Source: Salipiger sp. H15 (GTDB lineage: Bacteria; Pseudomonadota; Alphaproteobacteria; Rhodobacterales; Rhodobacteraceae). Taken from it: a stretch of 64,000 nt of DNA. Each line of letters begins with the position of its first letter. The first letter of the stretch is position 1. This document shows, piece by piece, positions 9,757 to 19,106 of the stretch. The position numbers and the translations under genes were made by a program. The stretch spans positions 1-64,000 of the forward strand of contig NZ_CP123388.1 of the NCBI RefSeq assembly GCF_040409955.1. The letters run 5' to 3'. A model generated the notes under the pieces. It did not search any database, was not told where the DNA came from, and saw only the letters and a program-made list of their open reading frames with translations.

Positions 9757-10607
9757 CCCGCATGGCCCAGCCGCAGTTCCCCGTCTTCGACCAGCCCGCT
9801 GCCGCCCCCGCGCTCTTCTCGGTGCGCGACCTGCGCCTCTCCTTCCCCGACCTTGCGCGCAAGCCCCTGCTCGGGGCCGCGCCGCGCAACGAGGTGCTCA
9901 AGGGCCTCAGCTTCGACATCCCCGCCGGGCAGATCACCGGCATCGTCGGCGAGAGCGGCTCGGGCAAGTCCACCGCCGGCCGCGTGCTCGTCCGGCTGCT
10001 GGAGCCGGACTCGGGCAGCGTGATCTACGACGGGCAGGACATCGGGCATCTGGACGAGGCGGCGCTGAGACCGCTGCGGCGCGACCTGCAGATGATCTTC
10101 CAGGACCCGATGTCCTCGCTCAACCCCCGCCACAAGGTCTGGCGGATCATCGCGCAGCCGATGAAGCGCTACGGGCGCGGCGGCAGCAAGGCGGACGCGA
10201 TCGCGACGCTCGGCAAGGTCGGCCTGCCGCCGGCCTTCGCCGAACGCTACCCGCACGAGCTTTCCGGCGGCCAGCGCCAGCGCGTCGGCATCGCCCGGGC
10301 CATCGCGCTCGAGCCGCGGTTCATCCTCGCCGACGAGATCGTCTCGGGGCTCGACGTGTCGAGCCAGGCGCAGGTGCTGCTGCTGCTCAAGGAACTGGCC
10401 CGCGACATGGGGCTGACCATCGCCTTCATCAGCCATGACCTGTCGGTGATCCGGCACCTCTGCGACCGGGTGATCGTGCTGAACCGCGGCGAGATCGTCG
10501 AGCAGGGCTCTGTTGCCGAGGTCTTCGGCGCCCCGGCCTCCGAGGTCACGCGCACGCTGCTTGCCGCGATCCCGCTGCCCGAGCTCGACGAAGACTGGCT
10601 GCGCTGA
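9753..10607 (+). CDS. ABC transporter ATP-binding protein, DppF type
   Basis: The 284-residue second ATPase of the importer carries Walker A GESGSGKS, a Q-loop LQMIFQDPMSSLNPR as in DppF/OppF proteins, signature LSGGQRQRV and Walker B FILADEIVSGLDVS. It would form the ATPase heterodimer with the upstream DppD-type subunit. It is the last gene of the five-gene transporter operon; a 242-nt spacer with its own AT-rich promoter-like patch follows. Walker B has DEIVS in place of the common DEPTS, a tolerated change. Confidence 0.88.
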   Translation: MTRMAQPQFPVFDQPAAAPALFSVRDLRLSFPDLARKPLLGAAPRNEVLKGLSFDIPAGQITGIVGESGSGKSTAGRVLVRLLEPDSGSVIYDGQDIGHLDEAALRPLRRDLQMIFQDPMSSLNPRHKVWRIIAQPMKRYGRGGSKADAIATLGKVGLPPAFAERYPHELSGGQRQRVGIARAIALEPRFILADEIVSGLDVSSQAQVLLLLKELARDMGLTIAFISHDLSVIRHLCDRVIVLNRGEIVEQGSVAEVFGAPASEVTRTLLAAIPLPELDEDWLR

Positions 10608-10849
10608 CCGCCCCGGCCCGGTCCGCCGCGCGCGCCGGGCCTCATGCCCCGTGCCAGAAAAATTGATGCGTGAAGCAGTTTACCTTGCGTCTGCCCCGCG
10701 CATCCCCCGCGTCTCCGCGCTGATGTCGCCTTTAAAATGGGAAGGTCGTGTCGCGTTCCGAAAATTCCTCTCCAGAATTTAACTTTATACTTGAAATAAT
10801 TTCCCACCCGTAGCGAGATGAGTCCACGACCGGCACCCAGGAGGACTTC
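10608..10849 (+). promoter_or_regulatory. Spacer with AT-rich promoter-like patch before CoA ligase
   Basis: This 242-nt spacer is GC-rich at first, with a weak GGCCCGG/CCGGGCC stem at 10615-10641. An AT-rich stretch follows at about 10775-10804 (TTTAACTTTATACTTGAAAT), unlike anything in the flanking genes. It ends with an AGGAGG ribosome site just before the ligase ATG. The AT-rich stretch is the likely promoter or operator region of the ligase gene. Confidence 0.45.
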
Positions 10850-12487
10850 ATGCTCGGCCCTACCGCCCATACCGACAGCTTCAGCCGTGACAACCTGCCT
10901 CCCGAGGACATGCAGCCGGTCTTCCTGCTCGACCGCTTCCCCTATCCCGACCACGTCAACGCCGCGGTCGAGCTGACCGACCGGATGGTCGAGAAGGGCT
11001 TCGGCGACCGGGTCGCGCTGGTCGGGCAGGGGCGCAGCCGCACCTATGCCGAGCTTGCCGACTGGACGAACCGCATCGCCCGCGTGCTGATCGAGGATTA
11101 CGGCGTCAAGCCCGGCAACCGCGTGCTGATCCGCAGCGCCAACACCCCGGCGCTGGTCGCCTGCTGGCTCGGCGCCACCAAGGCCGGCGCGGTGGTGGTC
11201 AACACCATGCCGCTGCTGCGCAAGAAGGAGCTGATGCAGCACCTCGAGAAGGCCGAGGTTTCGCTCGCGCTCTGCGACACGCGGATGCTGGACGAGCTCG
11301 AGGCCTGCCTGCCCGAGAGCATGTTCCTGAAACGCATCGTCGGCTTCGACGGCAGCTCCGGGCTCGAGGCCGAGCTCGACCGCGCCGCCGCGGCCAAGCC
11401 CGCCGGTCCCTGCTGGGTCGAGACCGGGCGCGACGACGTGGCGCTGCTCGGCTTCACCTCGGGCTCGACCGGCGTGCCCAAGGCCACCATGCACTTCCAC
11501 CGCGACCTGCTGATGATTGCCGACGCCTACGCCCGCGAGGTGCTGGACGTCCAACCCGAGGACATCTTCGTCGGCTCGCCGCCGCTGGCCTTCACCTTCG
11601 GCCTCGGCGGGCTGGCGATCTTCCCGCTGCGTTTCGGGGCGAGCGCCGTGCTGCTGGAAAAGGCCGCGCCCGCCGACCTCATCCGGATCATCGAACAGCA
11701 CCGCGCCACCGTCTGCTTCACCGCCCCGACCGCCTACCGCGCCATGATGCTGGCGATGGACGAGGGCGCGGATCTCTCGAGCCTGCGCTGCGCCGTCTCC
11801 GCCGGCGAGACCCTGCCCGCGCCGGTGTTCGAGGCCTGGGTGCAGAAGACCGGCAAGCCGATCCTCGACGGCATCGGCGGCACCGAACTGCTGCACATCT
11901 ACATTTCGAACCGGTTCGGCGACGCGAAGCCCGGCTGCACCGGCAAGCCGCTCACCGGCTACGAGGCGAAGATCGTCGACGACGAGATGAACGAGGTGCC
12001 GCGCGGCACGCCCGGCCATCTCGCGGTGCGCGGCCCGGTCGGCTGCCGCTACCTCGCCGACGACCGGCAGGCGAACTTCGTGAAGGGCGGCTGGAACCTG
12101 CCGGGGGATACCTTCGTGCAGGACGAGGAGGGCTATTTCCACTTCGCCGCCCGCTCGGACGACATGATCGTCTCGTCCGGCTACAACATCGCCGGGCCGG
12201 AGGTCGAGGCCGCCCTGCTCGCCCATCCCGACGTGCTGGAATGCGGCGTCATCGGCGCGCCCGACAGCGCGCGCGGCATCGTGGTGCAGGCGCATGTGGT
12301 GCTGCGCGAGGGCGTGCCCGGGGACGAGGCGACGGCGAAGGCGCTGCAGGAATTCGTCAAGGCGACGATTGCCCCCTACAAGTACCCACGCTCGGTCATC
12401 TTCACCGACGCGCTCCCCAAGACCGAAAGCGGCAAGATCCAGCGGTTCCGCCTCAAGGATACGGCTCCGGCGGCCGCCCGGGGCTGA
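10850..12487 (+). CDS. AMP-forming aromatic acyl-CoA ligase (benzoate/2-aminobenzoate-CoA ligase family)
   Basis: The 545-residue enzyme of the ANL superfamily would activate an aromatic or related acid as an acyl-adenylate and transfer it to CoA. The phosphate loop FTSGSTGVPKATMHFHRD lies near residues 200-218. The aromatic-ligase style SPPLAFTFGLGG comes next, then the GIGGTELLHIY core (about residue 344). The C-terminal hinge shows ARSDDMIVSSGYNI, and the catalytic lysine K529 sits in SGKIQRF. The overall pattern is closest to benzoate- and 2-aminobenzoate-CoA ligases. Flanking importers and the arylpyruvate oxidoreductase suggest that aromatic acids are taken up and channelled to CoA thioesters. 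The exact acid is unknown. Confidence 0.85.
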   Translation: MLGPTAHTDSFSRDNLPPEDMQPVFLLDRFPYPDHVNAAVELTDRMVEKGFGDRVALVGQGRSRTYAELADWTNRIARVLIEDYGVKPGNRVLIRSANTPALVACWLGATKAGAVVVNTMPLLRKKELMQHLEKAEVSLALCDTRMLDELEACLPESMFLKRIVGFDGSSGLEAELDRAAAAKPAGPCWVETGRDDVALLGFTSGSTGVPKATMHFHRDLLMIADAYAREVLDVQPEDIFVGSPPLAFTFGLGGLAIFPLRFGASAVLLEKAAPADLIRIIEQHRATVCFTAPTAYRAMMLAMDEGADLSSLRCAVSAGETLPAPVFEAWVQKTGKPILDGIGGTELLHIYISNRFGDAKPGCTGKPLTGYEAKIVDDEMNEVPRGTPGHLAVRGPVGCRYLADDRQANFVKGGWNLPGDTFVQDEEGYFHFAARSDDMIVSSGYNIAGPEVEAALLAHPDVLECGVIGAPDSARGIVVQAHVVLREGVPGDEATAKALQEFVKATIAPYKYPRSVIFTDALPKTESGKIQRFRLKDTAPAAARG

Positions 12488-12565
12488 CGCCTCCAGCCGC
12501 AGCGCCGACCGCGAACGCCCGGCGGGCAGAGGCCCCCGGGCGGCACCTGCTCGAAAACTGGACAT

Positions 12566-12585
12566 TTACTTTCGATAGAAAGTAA
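12566..12585. promoter_or_regulatory. Perfect 8+4+8 inverted repeat (candidate operator)
   Basis: TTACTTTC-GATA-GAAAGTAA is a perfect inverted repeat, 79 nt after the ligase stop and about 284 nt before the TRAP genes. It has no U-tract and is AT-rich, so it fits an operator better than a terminator. The 381-nt spacer (12488-12868) shows no convincing gene. Confidence 0.5.
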
Positions 12586-12811
12586 TATCCGACCGAGACG
12601 TCTTGAATCCCCTCGCCAGCTTTGGGCTGCGGGCTCTTCAGGGTTGCCCGACGAGTACACATCGCCGCTCGACCGAGCGCGCTGCGATTAGGGCTATTTG
12701 TCGCTATTTTTCTGAGCTCTTCACCTCTCCCTTGGGCACTCTGCGGATTCCATGACCGACTCGTTGGCTCGCAACCTCGCATCCCTCGAGAAAGGTGACT
12801 CTCCGTGTTGA

Positions 12812-12830
12812 CTTTAGTTCATACCTAAAG
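12812..12830. promoter_or_regulatory. Inverted repeat directly before TRAP operon (candidate operator)
   Basis: CTTTAG-TTCATAC-CTAAAG lies 39 nt before the DctQ start codon and just downstream of a TTGACT hexamer at 12808-12813. The AT-rich setting and position suggest an operator or promoter of the TRAP operon. It resembles, but does not copy, the repeat at 12566-12585. Confidence 0.45.
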
Positions 12831-12868
12831 CACTTTCCCTTCCGAAGCAGAAGGAAGGAGCGCAGGAG

Positions 12869-13348
12869 ATGTCACAGGCAAGAGGCCTGACCCCGGTGAT
12901 GAAGGCATGTGGCGCGATCTCCGCGTCGGGGCTTGCGCTGCTCAGCGTGCTCGTGGTCGCGGATGTCTTCCTGCGCAACACCGGGCTCGTCCGCTGGCCG
13001 TGGATCAACGAGCTGACCGAGTACCTGCTGACCATCTCGACCTTCACCGGCGCGCCCTGGGTGCTGCACCATCATGGCCACGTAAACGTCGACGTCCTGC
13101 TGCGCAGCGTCAGCGAGGCGAAGGCCCGGTGGCTCGTCCGGGCGTCGAACCTCGTCGGCGGAGCGATCTCGGCGATCCTGCTCGTCGTCGCGGTCCGCGT
13201 GACGCTCGACAGCCACGCGCTCGGCTCGCTCGTCTTCAAGAACCTCATCTTTCCCGAGTGGTACCTCATGACACCGATGGTGCTCTGCTTCGGCCTCTGC
13301 ACGGCCGAGTTCCTGGCCCGCATCCTGCGCCGCGAGGTGCGGCCATGA
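12869..13348 (+). CDS. dctQ: TRAP transporter small permease (DctQ)
   Basis: The 159-residue protein has four predicted transmembrane helices and the DctQ-type stretch with NELTEYLLTISTFTGAPWVLHHHGHVNVD between helices one and two. It is the small membrane subunit of a Na+- or H+-driven tripartite transporter. A GGAGCGCAGGAG ribosome site lies immediately upstream. Its stop overlaps the large-permease ATG by 4 nt, so the two are translationally coupled. Confidence 0.88.
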   Translation: MSQARGLTPVMKACGAISASGLALLSVLVVADVFLRNTGLVRWPWINELTEYLLTISTFTGAPWVLHHHGHVNVDVLLRSVSEAKARWLVRASNLVGGAISAILLVVAVRVTLDSHALGSLVFKNLIFPEWYLMTPMVLCFGLCTAEFLARILRREVRP

Positions 13349-14658
13349 GCTGGCTGGAGATCATCGGGCTTCTCGGCGGGGTCCTCGCGATCCTCTTTGC
13401 CATCGGCACCCCGGTCGCGCTCGCCTTCCTCGGCGCCAACCTGCTCGGCGCCTGGCTCTTCCTTGGCGGCGGGCCGGGCATCGAGCAGCTGGTGCGCAAT
13501 GCGTCGATGTCGGTCAATTCCTTCGCGCTCGCGCCGATCCCGCTCTTCGTGCTGATGGGCGAGCTGCTGTTCCATTGCGGCCTTGCCTACAAGGCGATCG
13601 AGGCGATCGAGCGCCTGCTCTATCGCCTGCCCGCCCGGCTCGGCTGCGTCTCGGTCGTCGGCGGCACCGCCTTCGCGGCGCTCTCCGGCTCGTCGATCGC
13701 CAACACCGCCCTGCTCGGCGGGACGCTGTCGCAGGAGATGCTGCGCCGGGGCTACTCGACCACGCTGGCGCTCGGCCCGGTCATGGCGGTCGGCGGCATC
13801 GCCGTGCTGATCCCGCCCTCGACGCTGGCGGTCATGCTCGGCTCGCTCTCGGGCATCTCGATCACGCAGCTGCTCATCGGCGGCCTGCTGCCCGGGCTGC
13901 TGATGGCCGCGTGCTTCCTGCTCTTCGTCATCCTGACCGGCCATTTCCGCCCGCAGAGCGCCCCGCGCGACGCGAGCGCGGGCAGCTACACGCTGGCCGA
14001 GCGGATCGTCCCCTTCCTGCGCGACGTGGTGCCGCTCTTCGGCATCTTCATCGCGGTGATCGGCAGCATGCTGGCCGGCATCGCCACCCCGACCGAGGCC
14101 GCCGGCCTCGGCGCCTTCGCCGCGCTCATCGCAACCGCCCTCTACCGCAAGCTGAGCTGGGCCGCGCTGGTCACGTCGCTGTCCGAGACGGCGAAGGTGT
14201 CGGTCTCCATCCTCTTCATCATCGTCGCCTCCACCACCTTCTCGCAGATCCTGTCCTTTTCCGGCGCGACCTCGGGGATGCTGGCGCTGATCAACTCGGT
14301 GAACCCCACGCCGATGACGCTGATCGTCTGCATGCTGCTCATCCTGCTGGTGCTCGGCTGCTTCATCGACCAGATCTCGATGATGATGATCACCCTGCCG
14401 ATCTTCATGCCGCTGGCGCATTCGGCCGGGATCGAGACCGTCTGGCTCGGGCTCATGATGCTCGTCGCGATCGAGATGGGCATGCTCACGCCGCCCTTCG
14501 GCATCCTGCTCATGGTCATGCAGGGCGCGAGCCGCTCGGTGCCCCTCGTCAGCATCTACAAGGCCGCTGCGCCCTTCATCCTGATCGAGATCGGCGTGCT
14601 GATCCTGATGCTGCTGGCGCCCCAGCTGACGCTTTTCCTGCCCGCGCTTGTGCGCTGA
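13345..14658 (+). CDS. dctM: TRAP transporter large permease (DctM)
   Basis: The 437-residue DctM permease has about twelve hydrophobic segments. Family motifs include GTPVALAFLGANL near the N-terminus, FALAPIPLFVLMGELLF, AALSGSSIANTALLG, and the two-half repeat with ATPTEAAGLGAF and IEMGMLTPPFGILLM. It forms the transport pore with DctQ. It overlaps DctQ by 4 nt and is followed after 40 nt by the binding protein, completing a standard TRAP operon. Confidence 0.9.
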   Translation: MSWLEIIGLLGGVLAILFAIGTPVALAFLGANLLGAWLFLGGGPGIEQLVRNASMSVNSFALAPIPLFVLMGELLFHCGLAYKAIEAIERLLYRLPARLGCVSVVGGTAFAALSGSSIANTALLGGTLSQEMLRRGYSTTLALGPVMAVGGIAVLIPPSTLAVMLGSLSGISITQLLIGGLLPGLLMAACFLLFVILTGHFRPQSAPRDASAGSYTLAERIVPFLRDVVPLFGIFIAVIGSMLAGIATPTEAAGLGAFAALIATALYRKLSWAALVTSLSETAKVSVSILFIIVASTTFSQILSFSGATSGMLALINSVNPTPMTLIVCMLLILLVLGCFIDQISMMMITLPIFMPLAHSAGIETVWLGLMMLVAIEMGMLTPPFGILLMVMQGASRSVPLVSIYKAAAPFILIEIGVLILMLLAPQLTLFLPALVR

Positions 14659-14698
14659 CAGGCCCCCTCACCCAAGTCCAACAGTCCGGAGAACAACA

Positions 14699-15670
14699 AT
14701 GAAAATCCGCTCCCTCAAGACGGCAGGAATGGCCGTCGCGGCAGCCCTCGCCCTTGCCGGCCCGCTCGCCGCGGAAGAGGCGACGCTGCGTGCCATCACC
14801 GCCTTCCAACCCGGCACCACCTTCGCCAAGCCCTTCGAGGACTTCGTCTCGAAGGTGAACGCGCAGGGCGAGGGCATCCTGAAGATCGAGGTGATCGGCG
14901 GGCCCGAGGCCATGCCGCCCTTCGAGATCGGCAACGCGCTGCGCAATGGCATCGTCGACATCGCGAACACCACCGCCGTCTTCCACGCCAGCCTCGTCCC
15001 CGAGGGCGTGGCGATGACCCTCGCCACCCGCCCGATGTCCGAGCTGCGCGAGAACGGCGGCTACGAGCTGATGAACAAGCTGCACGAGGACAAGGCGCGC
15101 ATCCACTGGCTCGGCCGCCTCACCCAGGGCATCAACTACCACATCTACCTCTCCGAGGCGCCCGAGGACGGCAAGCTCGACGGGCTGAAGCTGCGCTCGG
15201 TGCCGGTCTACCAGGCCTTCTTCAAGGACCTTGGCGCGACGCCGATGCAGACCGCCCCGGGCGAGGTCTACACCGCGCTCGAGCGCGGCGTGATCGACGG
15301 CTACGGATGGCCCTCGATCGGCGTCTTCGACCTTGGCTGGCAGGACAAGACCGGCGCCCGCATCAACCCCGGCTTCTACCAGGTCGAGACCGGCCTCTAC
15401 CTCAGCCTCAAGACCTGGCAGTCGCTGACCGAAGAGCAGCAGGCCTTCCTTCAGGACCTGATGATCGAGACCGAGTCCTCCTCCTCGCTGGTGCAGGACC
15501 TTGCCGAGGCCGAGAAGGCCAAGCAGATCGAGGCCGGGATCAAGATGATCGACCTCGACACCGACGCCGCCACCGAGTTCGCCGCGAAAGCGCAGGACTC
15601 CGGCTGGAAACCGATCCTCGCCACGAGCCCCGAATACGGCGCGAAGCTGCGCGAGCTCTTCGCCGAGTAA
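14699..15670 (+). CDS. dctP: TRAP transporter substrate-binding protein (DctP)
   Basis: The 323-residue periplasmic protein has a Sec leader (MKIRSLKTAGMAVAAALALAG, cleavage near AAEE). The DctP fold is recognisable, with PFEIGNALRNGIVDIANTTA near residues 78-97 and a LKLRSVPVYQAFFKDLGATP segment near 162-181 that contains the arginine usually pairing with a ligand carboxylate. It delivers solute to DctQM. An acidic ligand is expected, and with the adjacent acyl-CoA ligase an aromatic acid is a reasonable guess. A GGAGAA ribosome site precedes the ATG. Transcription probably stops at the hairpin 30 nt downstream. Confidence 0.88.
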   Translation: MKIRSLKTAGMAVAAALALAGPLAAEEATLRAITAFQPGTTFAKPFEDFVSKVNAQGEGILKIEVIGGPEAMPPFEIGNALRNGIVDIANTTAVFHASLVPEGVAMTLATRPMSELRENGGYELMNKLHEDKARIHWLGRLTQGINYHIYLSEAPEDGKLDGLKLRSVPVYQAFFKDLGATPMQTAPGEVYTALERGVIDGYGWPSIGVFDLGWQDKTGARINPGFYQVETGLYLSLKTWQSLTEEQQAFLQDLMIETESSSSLVQDLAEAEKAKQIEAGIKMIDLDTDAATEFAAKAQDSGWKPILATSPEYGAKLRELFAE

Positions 15671-15699
15671 ATATCGGGCCCCGCCTGCCCCGAAAGCCG

Positions 15700-15737
15700 A
15701 GACCGAGGGCCACCCGCCCTCGGTCTCTTCGTTTCCC
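15700..15737 (+). terminator. Rho-independent terminator after TRAP operon
   Basis: AGACCGAGGGC (15700-15710) pairs perfectly with GCCCTCGGTCT (15716-15726) around a 5-nt CACCC loop. A T-rich CTTCGTTT follows. It sits 30 nt after the dctP stop. Confidence 0.85.
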
Positions 15738-16123
15738 GACCAGTGTGCCCTCCGGCACAGCCGCAGCCCTCCGCGCCCGTAGCCGGCGAACCAGTGCACC
15801 GCCTGCATCACGAAGACGAGCGGCACGGCCAGCCAGTCGGCCAGAGCGCACGAGGCCGCGAGACTGTTGACCAGAAGGATTGCCATCTCCACCGAGAGCA
15901 GCGCGCCGAGGACGAGGTTATGCACCCGCTGCGTCGTCATTCGACCCTTCCGCAACGCCTTCCACCAGAAGGGGTTGATGGCGACGCAGCGCAGCAGAAT
16001 CAGCAGGAAGAGCGGGCCGAGCACGCCATTGCCAAGCCACCAGCAGGCGAGGACCCGCACTAGGGAGAGCCGCATGGCAACGTCGAGCCGCGGGCGGGTC
16101 CAGCGCAGGCTCATGGCTCGCAC
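15738..16123 (-). pseudogene. Remnant of a polytopic membrane protein
   Basis: The minus frame from a GTG at 16123 encodes about 120 residues with three or four hydrophobic helices (for example LGNGVLGPLFLLILL and VHNLVLGALLSVEMAILLV). A TGA lies four codons upstream. The frame then runs without a stop into the antisense of dctP, so no natural C-terminus exists. The hydrophobic pattern looks coding, but I do not recognise the family. Together with the broken genes that follow, it is best read as a truncated remnant. Confidence 0.35.
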
Positions 16124-16271
16124 CCGCGGGCGTCACTCTAGGAGTACACAAAATTCCGCCCCTCCCGCGACTTGTAGCAGGAGCGGCAGCGAGGGGTGGC
16201 CTCCTCCGAATTGATCGAGCCATCCGAGCAAACCACTGGAACTGCCAGTCACCGATCCGCCTCGCGTCGTC

Positions 16272-16531
16272 TTAGGCCCCGCCGAATGTCGCGCCATTTT
16301 CCATGACGAAGAACCGGTAGACCGCGCGCCTGCGCCAGTCCCGCAGGATGACCTGCGTGCCATCGGGGGTCTCGCCCCCGGACTTGAGCCTCGCGAGCGT
16401 CTCAAGCGACGTGTACGTATACTCGATCACGTCGCCGCGCCGCAGGGTGGTGTAGTGGAGAAGCTCCGACAGAACATGGCCTCGTCAGGGAATGCGGGCC
16501 CGGTTGGGCCCCCAAAGACCTGTGGGCTCAT
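16272..16531 (-). pseudogene. Frameshifted remnant of an unrecognised protein
   Basis: On the minus strand, one frame reads from an ATG at 16531 (beginning [19 protein letters not shown]). A second frame continues as [19 protein letters not shown] and then [16 protein letters not shown], ending [13 protein letters not shown] at the TAA at 16272. The two join only through a frameshift near 16476. Codon pattern and sequence look protein-like in both halves. A cytochrome-P460-like tail is possible but unproven. Confidence 0.35.
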
Positions 16532-16582
16532 TCGGCATTCGATCAGGCGGGCGCGGAAGATAGAAGTTACAATTTCGGCAGG

Positions 16583-17094
<512 letters not shown>

Positions 17095-18091
17095 TCACGC
17101 AAGGCGCCGCAGGATGAAAAGTCTGGAGATGACGAGGGCGCCAAGCACGAGGACCGCGCCGCCCGTCAGTGCTTGAGAGCTGCGTTCGGCGATGACGGCG
17201 GCCGAGCCGGTTAATCATCCGGGGCACGTTCATGCTGCAACGAAGTTCACGAGAGTCGCGGTGCAGAGGCCGAGACCATCCTGCATGTACTGCGCCACAA
17301 AGAAGCCGAAGGCGACGTTGGCCCCGAGGAACAGCACTCGCGCAGCATTGGCGCCGCTGCACTCAGCAGGCGCAGCGGCAGCACGGCTCGCACACCCGCG
17401 TCTCGAGCAGCAGGAAGGCGCGGATCAGCAGCGCGCGCCAGCACCACCCCGAGGGATCCCCAGTTGCCCCAGCCGGTCTCGGCGGCGTGTACTGAAGCGA
17501 AGAGAAGCCCTCCGGGCCTGAGAGTGGAAAGCGGGGCGCCGCCAAGATCGATGCGTCTGCGGATAGTCTCGGCCTCTTTGACGAAGCAGAGGGCGACCTC
17601 AGCAGGCCAAGGCTCACCGGTAAGTTCAGGAAGAACCTCGCGCGCCACGAGATGAGATCCTCCAGCAGCCCTCCCAGCATAGTCCCGATGGTCGCCGAGA
17701 CGCCCACCGCGCCCGAATACTGCGCAACGGCGTGGGCGAGATGACCAGCAGGAGCACAAGCGTCGAGGGCGCTAGGATACCGTTGCCCATCCCCTGCACG
17801 GCGCACGGCAACGATGAAGCCCGCGCCCTGCGCCGTGCCGACGGCCAGCGCGAAGATCGCAAGGCCGATGACTTCCATGCGCCGCCTCCCGAAGGCGTCG
17901 CCAAACTTGCCGCCGAAGAACAGCGTCTGGATGCTTGGAACCCGGGACAGACCGGTGACGCTGACGCCGAGCTCCGCCTGCAGCCCGCGCAGCGCGGACG
18001 CCACGGCGGGGAGGTCGAGCACGATCATGGCGTAGCTCAGCACAATGAGCGCCAGGACCGCGTTTCTCTGCATGGGGGATGTTTGAGGCAT
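17095..18091 (-). pseudogene. MFS transporter pseudogene (DHA2-type)
   Basis: From an ATG at 18091 the minus strand encodes helix one (NAVLALIVLSYAMIVLDLP), PSIQTLFFGG, the motif-A-like GDAFGRRRM and AVGTAQGAGFIVA. VQGMGNGILAPSTLVLL follows in another frame, then GVSATIGTMLGGLLEDLISW and FFLNLPVSLGLL. A last hydrophobic piece (GAVLVLGALVISRLFILRRLA) ends at the TGA at 17095. The order matches a 14-helix drug:H+ antiporter, but several deletions and frameshifts remove large parts. It was probably linked to the neighbouring reductase relic. Confidence 0.82.
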
Positions 18092-18237
18092 GGTCCGACC
18101 CGAGTCGAGCCCTTCCCCGGCCAGGGGCTCGCCGGATTTCTGGTCCTGTCCCATTTCATCGATTGGACAGGTAAAGGGGAATGTCCTCCTAGGTAGGGAT
18201 CTACTTGTTTCATGTATCTGTGATGGAGATTCACTGA

Positions 18238-18975
18238 ATGAGTCTGGCGGGTTCGCACTGACCCAAGTCGAAGCCGTCTCCCACCGGCTATCGCGCCGAA
18301 CTGGCCCGCTTGCAATGCAGCGCTGCGGCGCCGCGGCTCGCTGTCGGTCTGGTTCGATTCCGCGACGGACTCGCACGCCAAGCGGACCGGCAAGCAGGGG
18401 GCGGCCCGAGACGTTCTCGGACGCCGCTGCCGAGGCGTGCCTCACGCTGAAAGTGCTATTCTGCCTTCCACTTCGACAGGCGGTTGGACTGGTCGAAAGC
18501 CTGATCAGGATGGCTGGGCGCGATTGGCCGGTGCCGGACTATTCGACGCTGTGCCGACGGCAGGCGCGGAAAGGGGCTGCAGGTCCCGTATCGCCGTTCC
18601 GGCAAGCCCTTGAAACTCCTTGTCCCCTCTCGGGACATTGCTCCGCAATGCCCTGCCGGGCAGTGCACGGCACCGGGATCAAATTCCGCGGTGATGGCGA
18701 ATGGCCGGCCCACAAGCATGGGCCGTCGCGTCGCTGGCAACGGAGGAAAGTCCACATCGCCACGGACGCCGAGACCGGCGACATACGCGCGATCGAGTTC
18801 ACCTCAAGCCGTCAGGGCGACAGTCCCCTTCTGCCCGAACCGCTGTCGCAGATCCCGGAGGACGAGACGATCGGTGCAGCCACCGCGAACGGCTCATATG
18901 ACACGCGCCGGAGCCATGCCGCGATCATCGAGCGCGGGGATCATCCTGTCATTCCAATCCGCAGGATTGGCCGTG
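18238..18975 (+). mobile_element. IS5-family transposase remnant
   Basis: Starting at an ATG at 18238, fragments in all three plus frames assemble into an IS5-family DDE transposase: NAALRRRGSLSVWFDSATD, then FSDAAAEACLTLKVLF, PLRQAVGLVESLIRMAGRDW, PVPDYSTLCRRQ, then GTGIKFRGDGEW, RRKVHIATDAETGDIRAIEF, and DTRRSHAAIIERGDHPVIP. A stop occurs at codon 8, there are multiple frameshifts, and the C-terminal third with the last catalytic residue is missing. Clear terminal inverted repeats or a target duplication were not found. It is an inactive element embedded among other decayed genes. Confidence 0.82.
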
Positions 18976-19106
18976 TCTTCCCGATCATCCTTGTCGCCAG
19001 CCGCGATGAATGGCGCAGGGCCCGCGTGGATCAATTCACCGGGCCCATCCCGGCTTGCGCCGAAACGCGGCAAGTCACGCCGCGGAACCCTGACTATCTT
19101 CGCGAC

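Noticed and set aside
10247-12565. A 772-codon open frame on the minus strand opposite the acyl-CoA ligase
   Set aside because: It is antisense to an enzyme with clear catalytic motifs. Its translation is low-complexity (His/Arg/Gly-rich) without motifs, the usual by-product of GC-rich third positions.
12566-12585. Perfect inverted repeat considered as a terminator of the ligase gene
   Set aside because: The stem is AT-rich, has no following T-tract and has a 4-nt AT loop; an operator is more likely.
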